Source of the DNA: Entoloma clypeatum
Taxonomy: Eukaryota > Basidiomycota > Agaricomycetes > Agaricales > Entolomataceae
Length of the DNA: 64,000 nt
Reading direction: 5' to 3'
Assembly: GCA_963565915.1 (NCBI GenBank)
Contig: OY751491.1
Span: 3,968,001-4,032,000 of the forward strand
In this document: one piece after another, positions 1-10,761 of the stretch
Layout: each line of letters begins with the position of its first letter
Position numbering within the stretch: the stretch's first letter is position 1
Notes under the pieces: generated by a model
What the model saw: the letters and a program-made list of their open reading frames with translations, nothing else
Told to the model about the DNA's origin: nothing
Database searches by the model: none
Made by a program: the position numbers and the translations under genes

Positions 1-573
1 GGTCTCTCCAATCCCACTCGTTTGTGCTTTATTGGGATTTTGAAAAGATTTTGATATATCACAGATGGCGGGCCATTTTGACCGAGACATCCCATACCAT
101 GGTGAAATCCTGCACCTGCAGGTGTCACACCTATCAAGGGTGTGGTGTGGGTGGTTCAGTCACCTCGCGAACAGTCCTGAACTATATATTTCCTTTTTGG
201 GCCGTTTTCGGCGCTCGGATGTCTTTTACTGACTAGTATGGATTCGTTCGTGGCTGTCTTTTAGTCCCGTTTGCGCGTTCTCCATCATCACGCCATCAGT
301 CCGCTCGGCTGGAAGTGTATCATTGCTCTATAGTGCCAGCGGGACGCGTAGGAACCTTACCGAGGGTATCAGGAAATCGACAACATAGTTGAGGCTTGCA
401 GGTCAGAGGCGCCACCACGAAGCAGAGAAAGCAGAGGGAAAGGACGTTCTCGAACCATTCCTCATCAGTTTGAAAGAATATATGATATAGGTGCATATTC
501 GTTTATAATTCCCAGTACAAGTGCTTTCGGGAACTGTTATGATTTAGGTGTATTATCCTAGTACGCAATATTT
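1..573. other. No gene recognised
   Basis: Only short frames without homologous motifs. No RNA gene or repeat was recognised. It lies downstream of the minus-strand trefoil gene that ends near 574. Confidence 0.5.
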
Positions 574-1222
574 CTAGACCTCTGGTCCGGGCGAAAGAAT
601 AGTCAGTCACTTTACAAAGCTATGCCGTAAGACTCACTTTGGAAGTTCCAGAGTTGGGGCCGGCCTCCATTGTACGGCTCCAACGTTAATTGAGAGTCTG
701 TGCTACCAGGAAATGTAAGTGCGGCGTTGCCCGAGGCTGAATCTTGAACCCTGTGATGGGAAAAAACATTTGCATCGCTCGCGGAAGAACAAAAATGACA
801 GGTGAACAGCTACCCACCTCCAGAACAGCCCGTTTGAGATGATGGACCAAGCGTACGGCCTGTCTGAGCCAGTGACCCCGTGGACCCCGACGGCGATGTA
901 CTTCTTATCCGGCGATCCAGTGCGCTGGAAGAAGAACCGACCTTTGCCGTCGGGTCTCACACTCCACTAGGCAATGGTGATACTCTAAGGAGAAATGGAA
1001 TAGAAAAAAACAGTATCAAACACATACGACATGGAAGAGAGGTGCCTCTTCGTTCCCAGGGATAGTCCCAACTAGTCAAGGTGGGGAACATGTAGTGAAC
1101 TCAGGCCAAAGATCAAAAGAAGCTAGACATGTCTACGCACCCTGGTTGTTGCCGCGAAGGGTGATCACTAGCGGATTGACGGAACTCTTTATGACGTAGT
1201 TTCCAGGTTGTAAAGTGGCCAT
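574..1222 (-). CDS. Small beta-trefoil protein, I66 serine-protease-inhibitor type
   Basis: Five-exon model on the minus strand: 1222-1141, 1071-1028, 966-818, 750-638 and 581-574. All introns are GT..AG and all phases agree, giving about 131 residues with no signal peptide. The start is chosen at the ATG opening MATLQPGNYVIKSS, the typical first beta strand (G-x-Y-x-I) of fungal cytosolic trefoils. Further trefoil signatures follow: WSVRPDGKGRFFFQ near residue 43, KKYIAV, and a closing PQLWNFQ. Length and start fit mushroom I66 inhibitors (cospin/cnispin type), which act on trypsin-like proteases, often in defence against grazers. Ricin-B-like lectins share the fold, so the inhibitor call is inference. 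The last 8-nt exon (ending K-V-stop) is the weakest part; reading through instead gives a stop at 612. Confidence 0.62.
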
Positions 1223-2358
1223 GTCGAGCGGTAGAAGGCGAGGGCGATGAAACTGTAGGTAGAAAAGTGGATGTCGAGCTGAGGCCGATGGGTGTACAAG
1301 CCCTAGTCAGCCATTATATACCCCCAGTGCGACCTCCCGTAGGAAATCGCATGCAGGGGCGAGTCCGGATGTCGTGTCAGATCGCTCACATCAGCAAACC
1401 CCATGTGGACGGGCCAGACGAAAATACCTAAAATATGAGCACCCCCGCCCTGATCGGAGCCAACATTTGCCAGTAGATATGTCCAAAGATAACTTAGATT
1501 TGTATCGTACTAGTCCACCTTTTCATCATGTGTAGCGTGTTTAACGTTGGTCCACTTACAAGTTACAAGCGCAATGTACGAGGAATGACTCTTCCTAATC
1601 CCGTCGTTAGAAATAATATAGGAAGGCGTGGGTGGGCATTTGCATGATTGTTGTTTGCACATAATATGCATACCTGGTCTGGGTTTTCGTAATGTTCTGA
1701 CTGATGTGAGAATCTTCATCGATCTAATGAAATACCTATGGGTTGACGAATATATAAAGACTCGCATGCTACAACCATTGGGTACCATTGCTTCCAGGCG
1801 GTGATGACTGGCATGTTGGCCGTCCCCGCTGGACGCCATGTGGCACTGAAACCGCCCTTGTTGCGCCCTTGGTCTCAGAAAATGCCCACCGGGGGGTTAG
1901 CGGGGTGACAGCGGCCCCCCCCGCCGCGCCAATTCTGAAAGGACAGGGAGACGGTGTATAAACCTATTTGCTTGTCTGAAGTGCTGGGGAATTTGCTGGC
2001 AGGGGGCGTCCTCGGTCTTCACTTTAAATCATGGTACAGATCACACCTTGCGACAGTTCTTTCTGTTTGGCAGAGGAGTCGAAACTTGGCCGTTGTTGTT
2101 TGGGAAGTCATGTTGAACAAATTATAATTTACAAGACTCGGTGGGGTCATAGAACAAGACTACGATAAGAAGACATCATGCTGGGAGGAACGAAAAGGTG
2201 TAAATGTACTCGAGGACAGGACAATTATTACCTATAGTGAATTCGGGATGAAAGAGACTCTGATGACGCGAAGTTGATGACGACGACGCCAGAAAAGAAA
2301 CAAGGAAGAGAAAATCAAAGAAGCTTTTCCATGCTCGAAGCAAATCTATTGGGGGGAT
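1223..2358. other. No gene recognised
   Basis: A minus-strand frame of 109 codons at 1510-1839 has no recognisable motif or plausible splice partners. It contains a short G/C-homopolymer patch near 1890-1925. Probably intergenic, lying upstream of the trefoil gene. Confidence 0.4.
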
Positions 2359-3410
2359 CTACGCAGGAAGTGCGTCACCAGAAAGCATTGGCAATTTGAC
2401 ATCCAGAACACCCAGCCGCCCCTCTGATGCAACATAAACATGAGGGAAGTCTGCATCATCGGCTTCCTCCTGGTATTGAATGAGGATGTCCGCAGCGCCG
2501 CTCATCTTCATTGTACATGCGACTGCCAGCTTTGGCAGCTTGAGATTACAGAAGGTGGGGAGAGGGCATTTCCTAAGTCTTCGTTGGTCGTCACTTGGCA
2601 CTTGCCCAGATTGATTTTCCCCCCCTCCTTTACATGAAAACCTTAGAGGTCGGCGCAGCGGAAGGAATTGTTTGGAGTGTGTACCGGATCTCCTGGCTGA
2701 CCGGTTAGCAATGGCAACAAGCTTCAAGTTCCTCGTACCTTTCCAGGTTCTTCGCGTGCCGCTATTGCATATTATAATGATAGTGAACATCTGAGTGTAG
2801 GTTCATGACATTGTCAACTATATTATGGGTTTTTGCGGCCTCGTTTCAAGTGGCCTCGCCAGCTAATATAGTAATATGGATCAAAACTTCTGTTTAATGC
2901 ATCATGGGCTCGGGCCATCGTGGACTCACGTTGTCAAACAGGGCACTTGTAACCGTCGCGCCTGAATGCCTGAAGTCGGGAGCGATGATACCCCGGGTGC
3001 AGCCCTAGAAGTGCACGGCGCACCAGTCCCTCCAAAGCCTCCCGCTTCCTCTTTGCCGATAAGGGATCGTCCTTATGAAGCGGCGTCAGAAGAGAATCAG
3101 TCCCGGGCTCAACCAGTTCCGTGACCATGGGCCGAAGTCGAAGAGCCTGGTCCAGATTTACAATTCGGACCGCCTGGATCGAAAACCATAACAGCGCTAG
3201 TAATTCGTGGGTGTCTCGAACCACAGATAGAGGTATTCCCAGGTGCGTCAGATAGCTGTTGCAGCCAGCTCCACAATTCCGGAACAGACAATATTCTCGA
3301 GCCCTTTCTTGATTCCTTCGAATGATTTCTGAACGGAACTCTCTCGGTTGAGGAGGGGCTCCCTCTAGAATGTCGACTAGGCATAAAAAGGGATCTGACA
3401 GCGTGAAAAG
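2359..3410 (-). pseudogene. Decayed HNH-endonuclease-family protein gene
   Basis: Reading the minus strand from about 3400 gives an open stretch (EFRSEIIRRNQERAREYC... then VVRDTHELLALLWFSIQ) ending with RLQAFRRDGYKCPV at 2937. This is the layout of the large agaric family of uncharacterised proteins that carry an HNH nuclease core directly after an R-D-G-Y-x-C segment. A later piece (VDNVMNLHSDVH near 2810, then LSGAAD-like residues MSGAADILIQYQEE near 2490) matches the C-terminal part of the same family. The HNH core expected between them is absent, in-frame stops interrupt, and there is no start codon before the divergent F-box gene at 3520. I infer a truncated, inactive copy. The family assignment rests on pattern memory rather than on a search. 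Confidence 0.45.
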
Positions 3411-3519
3411 ACGTGATCATTTGCAAGTGGAAAGTGGCTGCCACGTGATCCCGCGCGGCCTTGACCCAAAGCTCGACCAACCCACGCTTCAAGCACGCTC
3501 AGCGACTGGACATGTTATA

Positions 3520-5163
3520 ATGCATCCTTGTTTGCAAGTGCAGGAAATACTCTCAAATGTTTTCTCTCATATCTCAGTTGGAGTTGGTTGGAGTCCCCGG
3601 TCAAAATCGGGGTTGCGAACGCTCTTCATGTTGGCAACGCTATGCAAAGCATTTAGTGGGCCCGCATTAGACGCGCTTTGGAGTTCCCAGTCATCTTTGC
3701 TCTTCCTCTTGAAGATACTTCCGGAGGACAATTTTACTATCAAGTCTGGCAAACTTGTAAGCCACAAACCCATTTTTCTAGCAAGTACTTTCTGATGCTT
3801 TCAGACTCTCACTAAAGTGCCACGTGCATCCGATTACGATCGTCTATATTTCTACTCTTCTCGCATCAAGTCTTTGGGACCCTATTCATGCTCACTTGGC
3901 CACCGTGTTTCAGATCCACTTACGCTTGCGTTGGTCCTTCAACACCACGAGTCCTCGCGTCGTGCCCTTCTCCCCTCACTCCGTCGCCTCTCGATCGGCC
4001 TTCATGAATTCAGTGGCTTAGCATTGTATCCTCGGCTCATAGCGGGATCTAATCTTCGGTCAATGATAGTCGACCTGGCGGGTATTGACGAGTACGACGT
4101 TCCATGGGATAATTTTGCGGCCGTCTTGAAGCCACACGCACCAGGATTAACTGAGTTTCGAATAACGTCAATGGAGTATTATAGCTATCTGGAACATGAC
4201 CGTGGCGAATCACCATCGATCATCTCCCTGCATCACTCCTTCCGGTCCCTCGTGGTGCTTGAAACACACGCTTTCGAGTTGACGTGCGGTACCCTTCAAT
4301 ATCTGGCCACTTTGCCCCATCTCCAGACCGTTGCTCTTGCTATCCTTTCCGGAGAACTCGCACAAGTAGTTGTACCGAGCCAAGCCGATTTTTTCCCAAG
4401 CTTGGTCCATTTGACCGTCAATACGGACGACTCATTTGTCTGTGCAGCATTTCTTAAATGCGCCTGCTTAGGAAACCTCGAGACTTTCGTACTCAAGGAG
4501 TATCGATGCCCCGAGGTATGGGATCTTAAAGAGCTCTTTGACATGCTAGGAGTGCACCCATCGTATACCAGCCTAAAGAAACTTCAAGTTCTCAGAGAGG
4601 ACGGCGAAGAACCATGGGCGGCACCTTCCGCCTTCACCATCACCTCGGACACGTTGGCCTCGCTCTACCGGTTATCTCAATTGACTACTTTGAAGATCAC
4701 CATTCGCATTTCGGTCGGCCTCAGCGACGGCGATCTAGAGAATATCGTAACTGCCTGGCCCAACCTCCATGTCTTTCACCTCCTCGAGGACTCGGAGACG
4801 ATCGAGGGCACCCCAAATATCACCCTCAAGGGCCTGCTTTACCTTGCTTCCCGCCTCGAATTACACGAGATCACTTTGCGCATGGACTGCACCCAGCTGT
4901 TGAATTACGCAGAAACCGGCCCCATTGTTCCTTGTCCCACTCTTTACAGCTTGAATGTGTGCACATCACCCATCATGAGAAATGTCAACCATGCCATCGA
5001 AACTTTTGCGCTGGCCTTTCCTTCACTCATTTATTTCCGGCATGAGTGTGGATATGAACAACCTGCTTACAAGTCCTGGAAAATTGTTTCCGAGCGCTTG
5101 GAGGTAGTAACGTTCAGTAACGCCACTCGACCTCAGAACCGCAACTGCAGTCACTTCACATGA
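3520..5163 (+). CDS. F-box/LRR-type protein
   Basis: Two exons, 3520-3756 and 3805-5163, with a 48-bp GT..AG intron in phase 0, giving 531 residues. The ATG at 3520 opens MHPCLQVQEILSNVFSHI, a degenerate F-box helix. It is followed by TLATLCKAF-like residues (LFMLATLCKAFSGPALDALW), the hallmark of the expanded agaric F-box family. The remainder is leucine-rich with irregular LRR-like spacing (for example LPHLQTVALAIL and LSQLTTLKITI). Such proteins join SKP1-cullin ubiquitin ligases as substrate receptors; the target cannot be read from sequence. It is convergent with the esterase-like gene ending at 5325. Confidence 0.85.
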
Positions 5164-5324
5164 GGCGAATGTCGAACACGGGTCTTCGGCAACTACTACA
5201 TGGATGATGGTTAATAGATTACACATATTTTGCACGTAACGCTATCATCCACCCTTTCGTAATTTCCGTATACGGTATATCTCACTCAATTTTCATCCTA
5301 CTGACACTCCGAGTCCGCTAAATT

Positions 5325-6258
5325 TCAAGGAGGTGAAGCCTTTCCGCTCATCACCTCGTAGAGGCCTTCGACCGGCCGCCTCCCCAATCGCTTGCTCCAG
5401 AACTCCATGATAGGTTTCCACCCGTCCTGTGAAGAAGGCATCCCAGCTGTTCGGCTCGTGTTCTCCGTGACATCTTTATACCCCTTTTTATAAACAGTAA
5501 TAGCACCAGCAGGCAGGGCCGCATCAGCTTGAGTGGGACTGTGGACGATGAGGATGGGCGTGGGGCTCAGTAACGACAGTGTCGGATACGACAACAGAGG
5601 ACCTGAGATAGACACGATCGACCCAAACATTCCGACACCTTTCTGATCATGGTCTCCGTTCGATCGCGCGTCCGATGACGACAGGCGTTGCTTCCACCAT
5701 GCTATCCCAAATTCTGCAGCTACACTGCCCCCCTGCGCGAACCCGAAGAGGTGGATCCTGCATGAAGGCCAGGTGCAGTCGTCGACGAGGTGGGTAACGA
5801 CCTTGGAGAGAAGATCGAGGGCTGGGGTTGGGTCGGGCCGCAGAATGAGGTCCCCGAGCGGATCGAAGGATTCGTACCATTGGTATGATTCCTCGTATAA
5901 AAACGGGACCCTACAACAGCGAAGTGGATCAAAAATCGGGCAGTGATTTTTTTTTCCCTCAAGGCTCTTTCTCACCTTTCCCGCGCTCGCAACGCGAGAA
6001 TGGCCGTTTGAGGAAGTTTCAGCTGGCGCCCGAGCTTTGTGAATGGAATATGCGTGTCCCCTAAGATATGGAGATGGTCAGTCTTTAGAATTGGGTTGAG
6101 AAATGTATCTATTTACCTAGTCCATGGAGAAGGATGAGAAGGTTCTCATCAGTGCCATCATCGCTTGGAAAATACGCAAACGGGACGAGTATAGCGGTGT
6201 TTTTCGGACTGGGCTTGACTCTCGGAGAGGTCGATTCGCGGATGTGAATGTCTGTCAT
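5325..6258 (-). CDS. Phospholipase/carboxylesterase-family protein lacking the nucleophile Ser
   Basis: Three exons, 6258-6117, 6060-5976 and 5910-5325, phases checked, about 270 residues. ENLLILLHGLGDTHIPF near residue 40 is the oxyanion-hole strand of the Abhydrolase_2 (acyl-protein thioesterase/carboxylesterase) family. LFGFAQGGSVAAEF near residue 135 is the nucleophile elbow, where the family has G-F-S-Q-G-G. The codon here is GCG (Ala), so the catalytic serine is missing. The C-terminal third also lacks the usual G-H histidine motif and has VHSPTQADAALP where the family's aspartate loop should be. The fold looks intact and the frame open, so this is probably an expressed pseudoenzyme rather than a dead gene. 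Whether all fungal orthologues share the change is unknown to me. Confidence 0.8.
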
Positions 6259-6586
6259 AGAGTGCCTTCCCTATCTAATCTGATCTAATCTGACTCGGAT
6301 CTTAACCCTGTTCGATCAACTGAATTTGAGCAGTGAAGATGGAAAGGGCGGCGCGACGACGGCCTGATTCCACAGAGGACAGATGGGTTAAATACGAAGA
6401 TCGCCCAAGTTAGGAATCTTCAGTCATGACTTGTCAAACTTGAACGAGGCCAAACAAAGAGGGGACGGCGTGGGTGCGGTCCCAAAATGATTTATGTAGG
6501 ATGGTGATCCACAATATCCCTTTACTTTGACGACCCGTCTGTCGCCTTGGACAGATGCTCGAATCAAGTTCGAATCAAGACAGACT

Positions 6587-8290
6587 TCATCCCTGTATCC
6601 CTAGCCTCTTCTCATGGTCTTTCCTCGTCTTCTGACAGGTTTTCACCATGCATTCCACTTCTTCCCACTTTGTTTCCTCATACTCACTGTCTCCATAACC
6701 CTCCAAATCTGACTCCATATCATTATCACTGTCGCTATCCACCTCGATAGCACCATCATTTTCGCGGTCGTCATTTCCTTCAATCTCATCGAGGAAGGGA
6801 AAGAGCGCATCGATACTTCGAGCAACGGAATCTGGAGCCGAAGATACTGGGTGGTCGATATACAATTTTTGGAGCCTGTGACTCATAACTTTGGGCTCCT
6901 CGCGCCTCAAAGATACGCATACGCGCAGCGACAGCTCCCGCAGATTCGGGCAGTAAAGAGCAAAATTCTCTAGCACGACAAACGTGGCCGAAGGTGTTAT
7001 TTGAGTCGGCCCTGTGCTTTCAATAACCAATGTTTCGAGCTTCGGCCAAGCCTTGGCCATACGACAGAAAGCCGCAGTCCTAAAGTCCAGCGTAAGGGTG
7101 AGGTGAAGTATGAGATGTACCAAGGCAGATAAGTTGAGGAGTGGATCGAAGATGGACGTCTTTCTGAGTAAGGCGGGGTCTGGCATCTGCGCTTTGTCCT
7201 CCAAGCGCAGCGTTGAAAGTGAAGGGAACAAGCAGGGAATCCTCGAGAAGCGCGATTGCCATATTTCTTCGCACGCAAGTCCGCTCTCAGGCGGCAGATT
7301 GTAGCAGATATACAGCGTTTTGAGGGGTGTTAGGGCAAGACACGATAGGATATTGGTGACCAGATAAGGCTTTGCGGTGATCTTTAACCTTCGTAATGCG
7401 AGTGGATGGGAAATTGCCGAGGAGAGGTTACCAATGCCCAGAGGCGACGCCGGCGGGAGATCCAGAGTCAATCCCAAAAGATCGAGACGCGTGAAGATGA
7501 ATACCAATCCATTGGCATCTAGATCAACGGCATCGCCTACGGAAAGGTAGCGCAGGTGACGAAAATTGGCGAAGACATCAGCGAGGGTGGGCGTGGTGAA
7601 CAGCCTTCCATATGATGAATTGAAGGCTTCTAAAAGTGGCGATGCTTCCATCAAGCGATTCAGAAACACGATGGCTCCGCGCTGGTCAAACTTCCCACCA
7701 AGGTAGACCCTGCGTAGCTGGGGGGAAATAAACACGAAGATCGCCGGTGATAGTGGGTAAGAAAGGTATTGCAAACGTGGCATTAGCGGTTGGCCTAGTA
7801 ATAACTGAGAGAGTTGGACGAAGACGAAGTCATCTATTTTGCGGAAGTCGAGGGGATCATCGAGGCATCGTACGCGGTGCGCATAATACTGAAGTCTTAT
7901 GAGATGCTGAGTTTGTATGCGGTCCACCAGTGTCTAATTCAAAAAAGATACCGATAAAGTTAAACGTGCTAGTAATGCTTTGGAATCAGCACTCACGTAG
8001 CCATCCCGTTCCTTCCTGAATGTAGGGAGGACTGAAAGAAGTGCTATGACGTTTGTCTGATGAGACCATAGGATGTCCAAGGCAGGGTTTAGGAAGTGTT
8101 TACAACTCCTGGCAACCATTGCGAGAGTCCGGAGGGGGCGGGCAGGGTGCGACCACATCTTTTCGTTTTCCCATTCGTGAAGCATGGATGCGCCCCTGGT
8201 TGATGGATTGTAATGATAGTGTCTCGGCGCGAGGTCAGAAAGAACATGTTGCAGGATTTCTGGGATGGACAGTGCGCGATTGGCAGTCAT
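6587..8290 (-). CDS. F-box/LRR-type protein with acidic C-terminus
   Basis: Two exons, 8290-7997 and 7933-6587, intron in phase 0, 546 residues. MTANRALSIPEILQHVLSDL is the F-box start and RTLAMVARSCKHFLNPALD completes it. The rest is leucine-rich with LRR-like spacing. The last 60 residues carry an unusually acidic stretch (VDSDSDNDMESDLEGYGDSE) near residues 500-520. An upstream in-frame ATG at 8347 would add 19 residues; the 8290 start matches the usual family N-terminus. Probable SCF substrate receptor, substrate unknown. Confidence 0.85.
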
Positions 8291-8621
8291 GGTTCGCTGG
8301 CACAGGACACCTTCGGCTGTACGTTTGCGGAACTCGGAGCAAGTCATGAACACATTCGGTGATATATAGACTCGGATTAAACTGAGGAAAGGGACGTGTG
8401 GTGGGAGGATGTCGAGAGCATCGTCATACAGGCTTAACTCTAAACCTAATAGCAACAAAAACCTCCGCCCTAGGGGGTTCCAATAATAAGGTAATAAATT
8501 ACATAGGAAGTGTCTGTATCTCAATAAGCAGTGATGAACATGTCTTGAAAAATCCACGAAAACAAGAGAACTAGTACCTTTATCCAAAGCATATGATTAT
8601 AAACGACATGAAAAACCCCCA

Positions 8622-10491
8622 TCACATCGCACCCCATTGCCGTCCACCTCCACCTCCACCACCACCACCACCACCACCGGCAAACGCCCCCGTCGCGAAC
8701 GGTGCTTGGAATCCTCCAAACTGGCCCCCGGGCACCATCTGCGGTTGCTGTGGCATAAAGTACCCCCCCTGTTGCATTTGCGGCTGCGACGTCGTTGCCA
8801 GGAACTGGGGCTGCCCACCCCCCATCACCATGCCCATCCCGCCTCCAAAGCCCATTCCCATTCCCATCCCCGTTCCAGGCCCCTGCATGGGTATCTGTGG
8901 ACTGGGCGGCATGAACTGATTATGCATCGGCTGCAGCTGAGGTGTCGTTGAGTGCACAGTCTGCACAGTCTGTGGTGTGGAGGACATCGATGAGGGCACG
9001 AACGGCTGCATCGCTGGGCTTGATGACAGGAACTGCCCTTGTCCGGGCATGAATCCCGCTTGCTGGGACTGGGGCTGGGGCTGGAGGAACTGCGGTTGTG
9101 TGGCGGGAGAGGGTTGTGGTTGTTGCTGGGTGACGTAGCCTGGTTGTTGATTAGCAAATGAGGGGGTGTACGAGGGCATGCCGGCCGAGAACGCGGAGAG
9201 CTGGTGCTGCTGAGGGAGTGCGGTCGTGGAGAAATGCTGCTGCTGCTGTTGCTGTTGCTGTTGCTGAGGGTACGCTGTCCCCGCGAGCTGTTGTTGAAAG
9301 GGCCCGACAGGCATTCCCGTCTGATATGTCCCCAGCCCCCCTGCAAACAGGCTCTGTTGGACGGGCACGGTTTGAGGGGGCGGAACTTGGATTTGGAGGG
9401 GCAGGGACGAGTTCTGCGTCGGAGCTTGTAGGGACACCAGGTCTGCCCATACAGCCCCCCCACCACCACCACCACCAGCGGGTTGTTGGGGGGTCGGGAG
9501 AGGGGGGTGCTGTTGGGTTTGAGGTGGTAGTGGTTGCCGCTGCTGATGCGTGGACGACAGCGGCTGAGAAACTGTCCGGGACTGAGACGTGGAAGAGGCC
9601 GGGACAGCCGACGGCCGGTTCTGTGAGGGAGGTTTACTCGCAGCGTTATTTATCGACGTAGAGGCCGAAACGGCAAGAGGTGTAGAGACGGACCGCGTGC
9701 TGCCGCTGGTGGACACGGAGGACGCAGACTGTGAGGGCCCCAGCTTGGGCGCACCGTACTTTTGCAGGAACCGCTTGAATTCGTACTTTGCTGTCACAGG
9801 TGATAAGCAGAGGAACACAAAGGCCGACAAGGAGGGGGACTAACACCGGATGTACGTCTCGAGCTCGCTGGCCCTCTCCACTTCCATCAGGTTCGTGGGT
9901 GGTGGGTGACGCATCTCGTTTGGGTTGTACAGAGCGTTGGACTTGACATTCCCGATCTCTCTCATTCTCTGTTGACAAGGATACGGTTGAGCACGACACG
10001 GGTCATATGAAGCGCGCGGGGGAACTTCACACCTCGACTTGCTCCTTCGTCCATGAATCCATCGTAAGGCTTTTCCTACATGTTTCAACAGTTGAGAAAA
10101 CAGCGTATCTGAAGAACCAGGTGGCAAAAGGACGCACACTTTTGTTATATGCGTCCCAATCTTCCGGTGTATACTTGCGCAATTCACACTGAACAAAAAA
10201 GCCTTTCATGAGTTCCCCTACTTCAAGCCACCGTGGTGAATCACAGCCGCACCAAATGAAAATCCCAAGGCTGTAGGACGCCCAGCGCGGCTGGCGAGCT
10301 TTACAATCCGCACATGCATCTATCAATAAAACGTCAGCGAGACTCCGAGTATCGCGAATGACGTCGATCCCGCCCAACTTTTAAGCTTCGGCGAGAAGAA
10401 CGGGGGGTTGATTGATGGACGCACCGTTCCCGGGTTTTGCGGCGATGTCGAGGAGAACCTTTTGGTTCCTGTCTGAGGTGAGCTTGCTCAT
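8622..10491 (-). CDS. ArfGAP domain protein (SMAP/Age2-like) with Gln-rich tail
   Basis: Six exons: 10491-10425, 10319-10253, 10188-10138, 10075-10033, 9968-9845 and 9790-8622. Phases all agree, 506 residues. Residues 1-120 form a complete ArfGAP domain: CADC...CVNC zinc finger, the catalytic arginine in SIHRKIGTHI, KSLTMDSWT, and the closing YIRSKYEFKRF. It should stimulate GTP hydrolysis by Arf in vesicle traffic. The remaining 390 residues are low-complexity (Q, P, S, G, M), with a polyglutamine run, a run of about 11 glycines just before the C-terminus and FG/MG patches. That architecture fits the SMAP/Age2 group, which binds clathrin and cargo adaptors through unstructured tails. The tail is the only reading frame that continues the domain, using the GTTAGT donor at 9844. 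Confidence 0.92.
8645..8678 (+). repeat. CCA/CCN microsatellite (Gly run on minus strand)
   Basis: Near-perfect CCA triplets at the 3' end of the ArfGAP gene encode a polyglycine run on the minus strand. Likely length-polymorphic. Confidence 0.8.
9235..9267 (+). repeat. CTG/TTG microsatellite (polyGln on minus strand)
   Basis: About eleven CTG/TTG triplets that code for a polyglutamine run in the ArfGAP tail. Confidence 0.8.
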
Positions 10492-10761
10492 TCCCAGAAC
10501 TTGAACGAGTCGACGTAGAAGTTGGTGAGGGTTACTTATAAGCACTGAGCCGAAAGAATGCTGTCAGTGTCACTTTGGAAACATAGTCACGTGTCGGTGC
10601 GCGGTAGATTATCGGGGAGATACAAAAAGGGGTTGGTGTCGCTGGGAAGATAAATAATTCTAACTGACGTCTAACTAACTACTGTTGTGCTACATAAGTA
10701 TGCAGAGAAACCGATTTACGAAAGTCGAAAAAGACACGATGAGGAGAGTCAATACAAATAA

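Noticed and set aside
8593..8919. Plus-strand proline-rich protein
   Set aside because: It is the antisense of the Gly/Gln-rich ArfGAP tail; low-complexity coding DNA is open in several frames.
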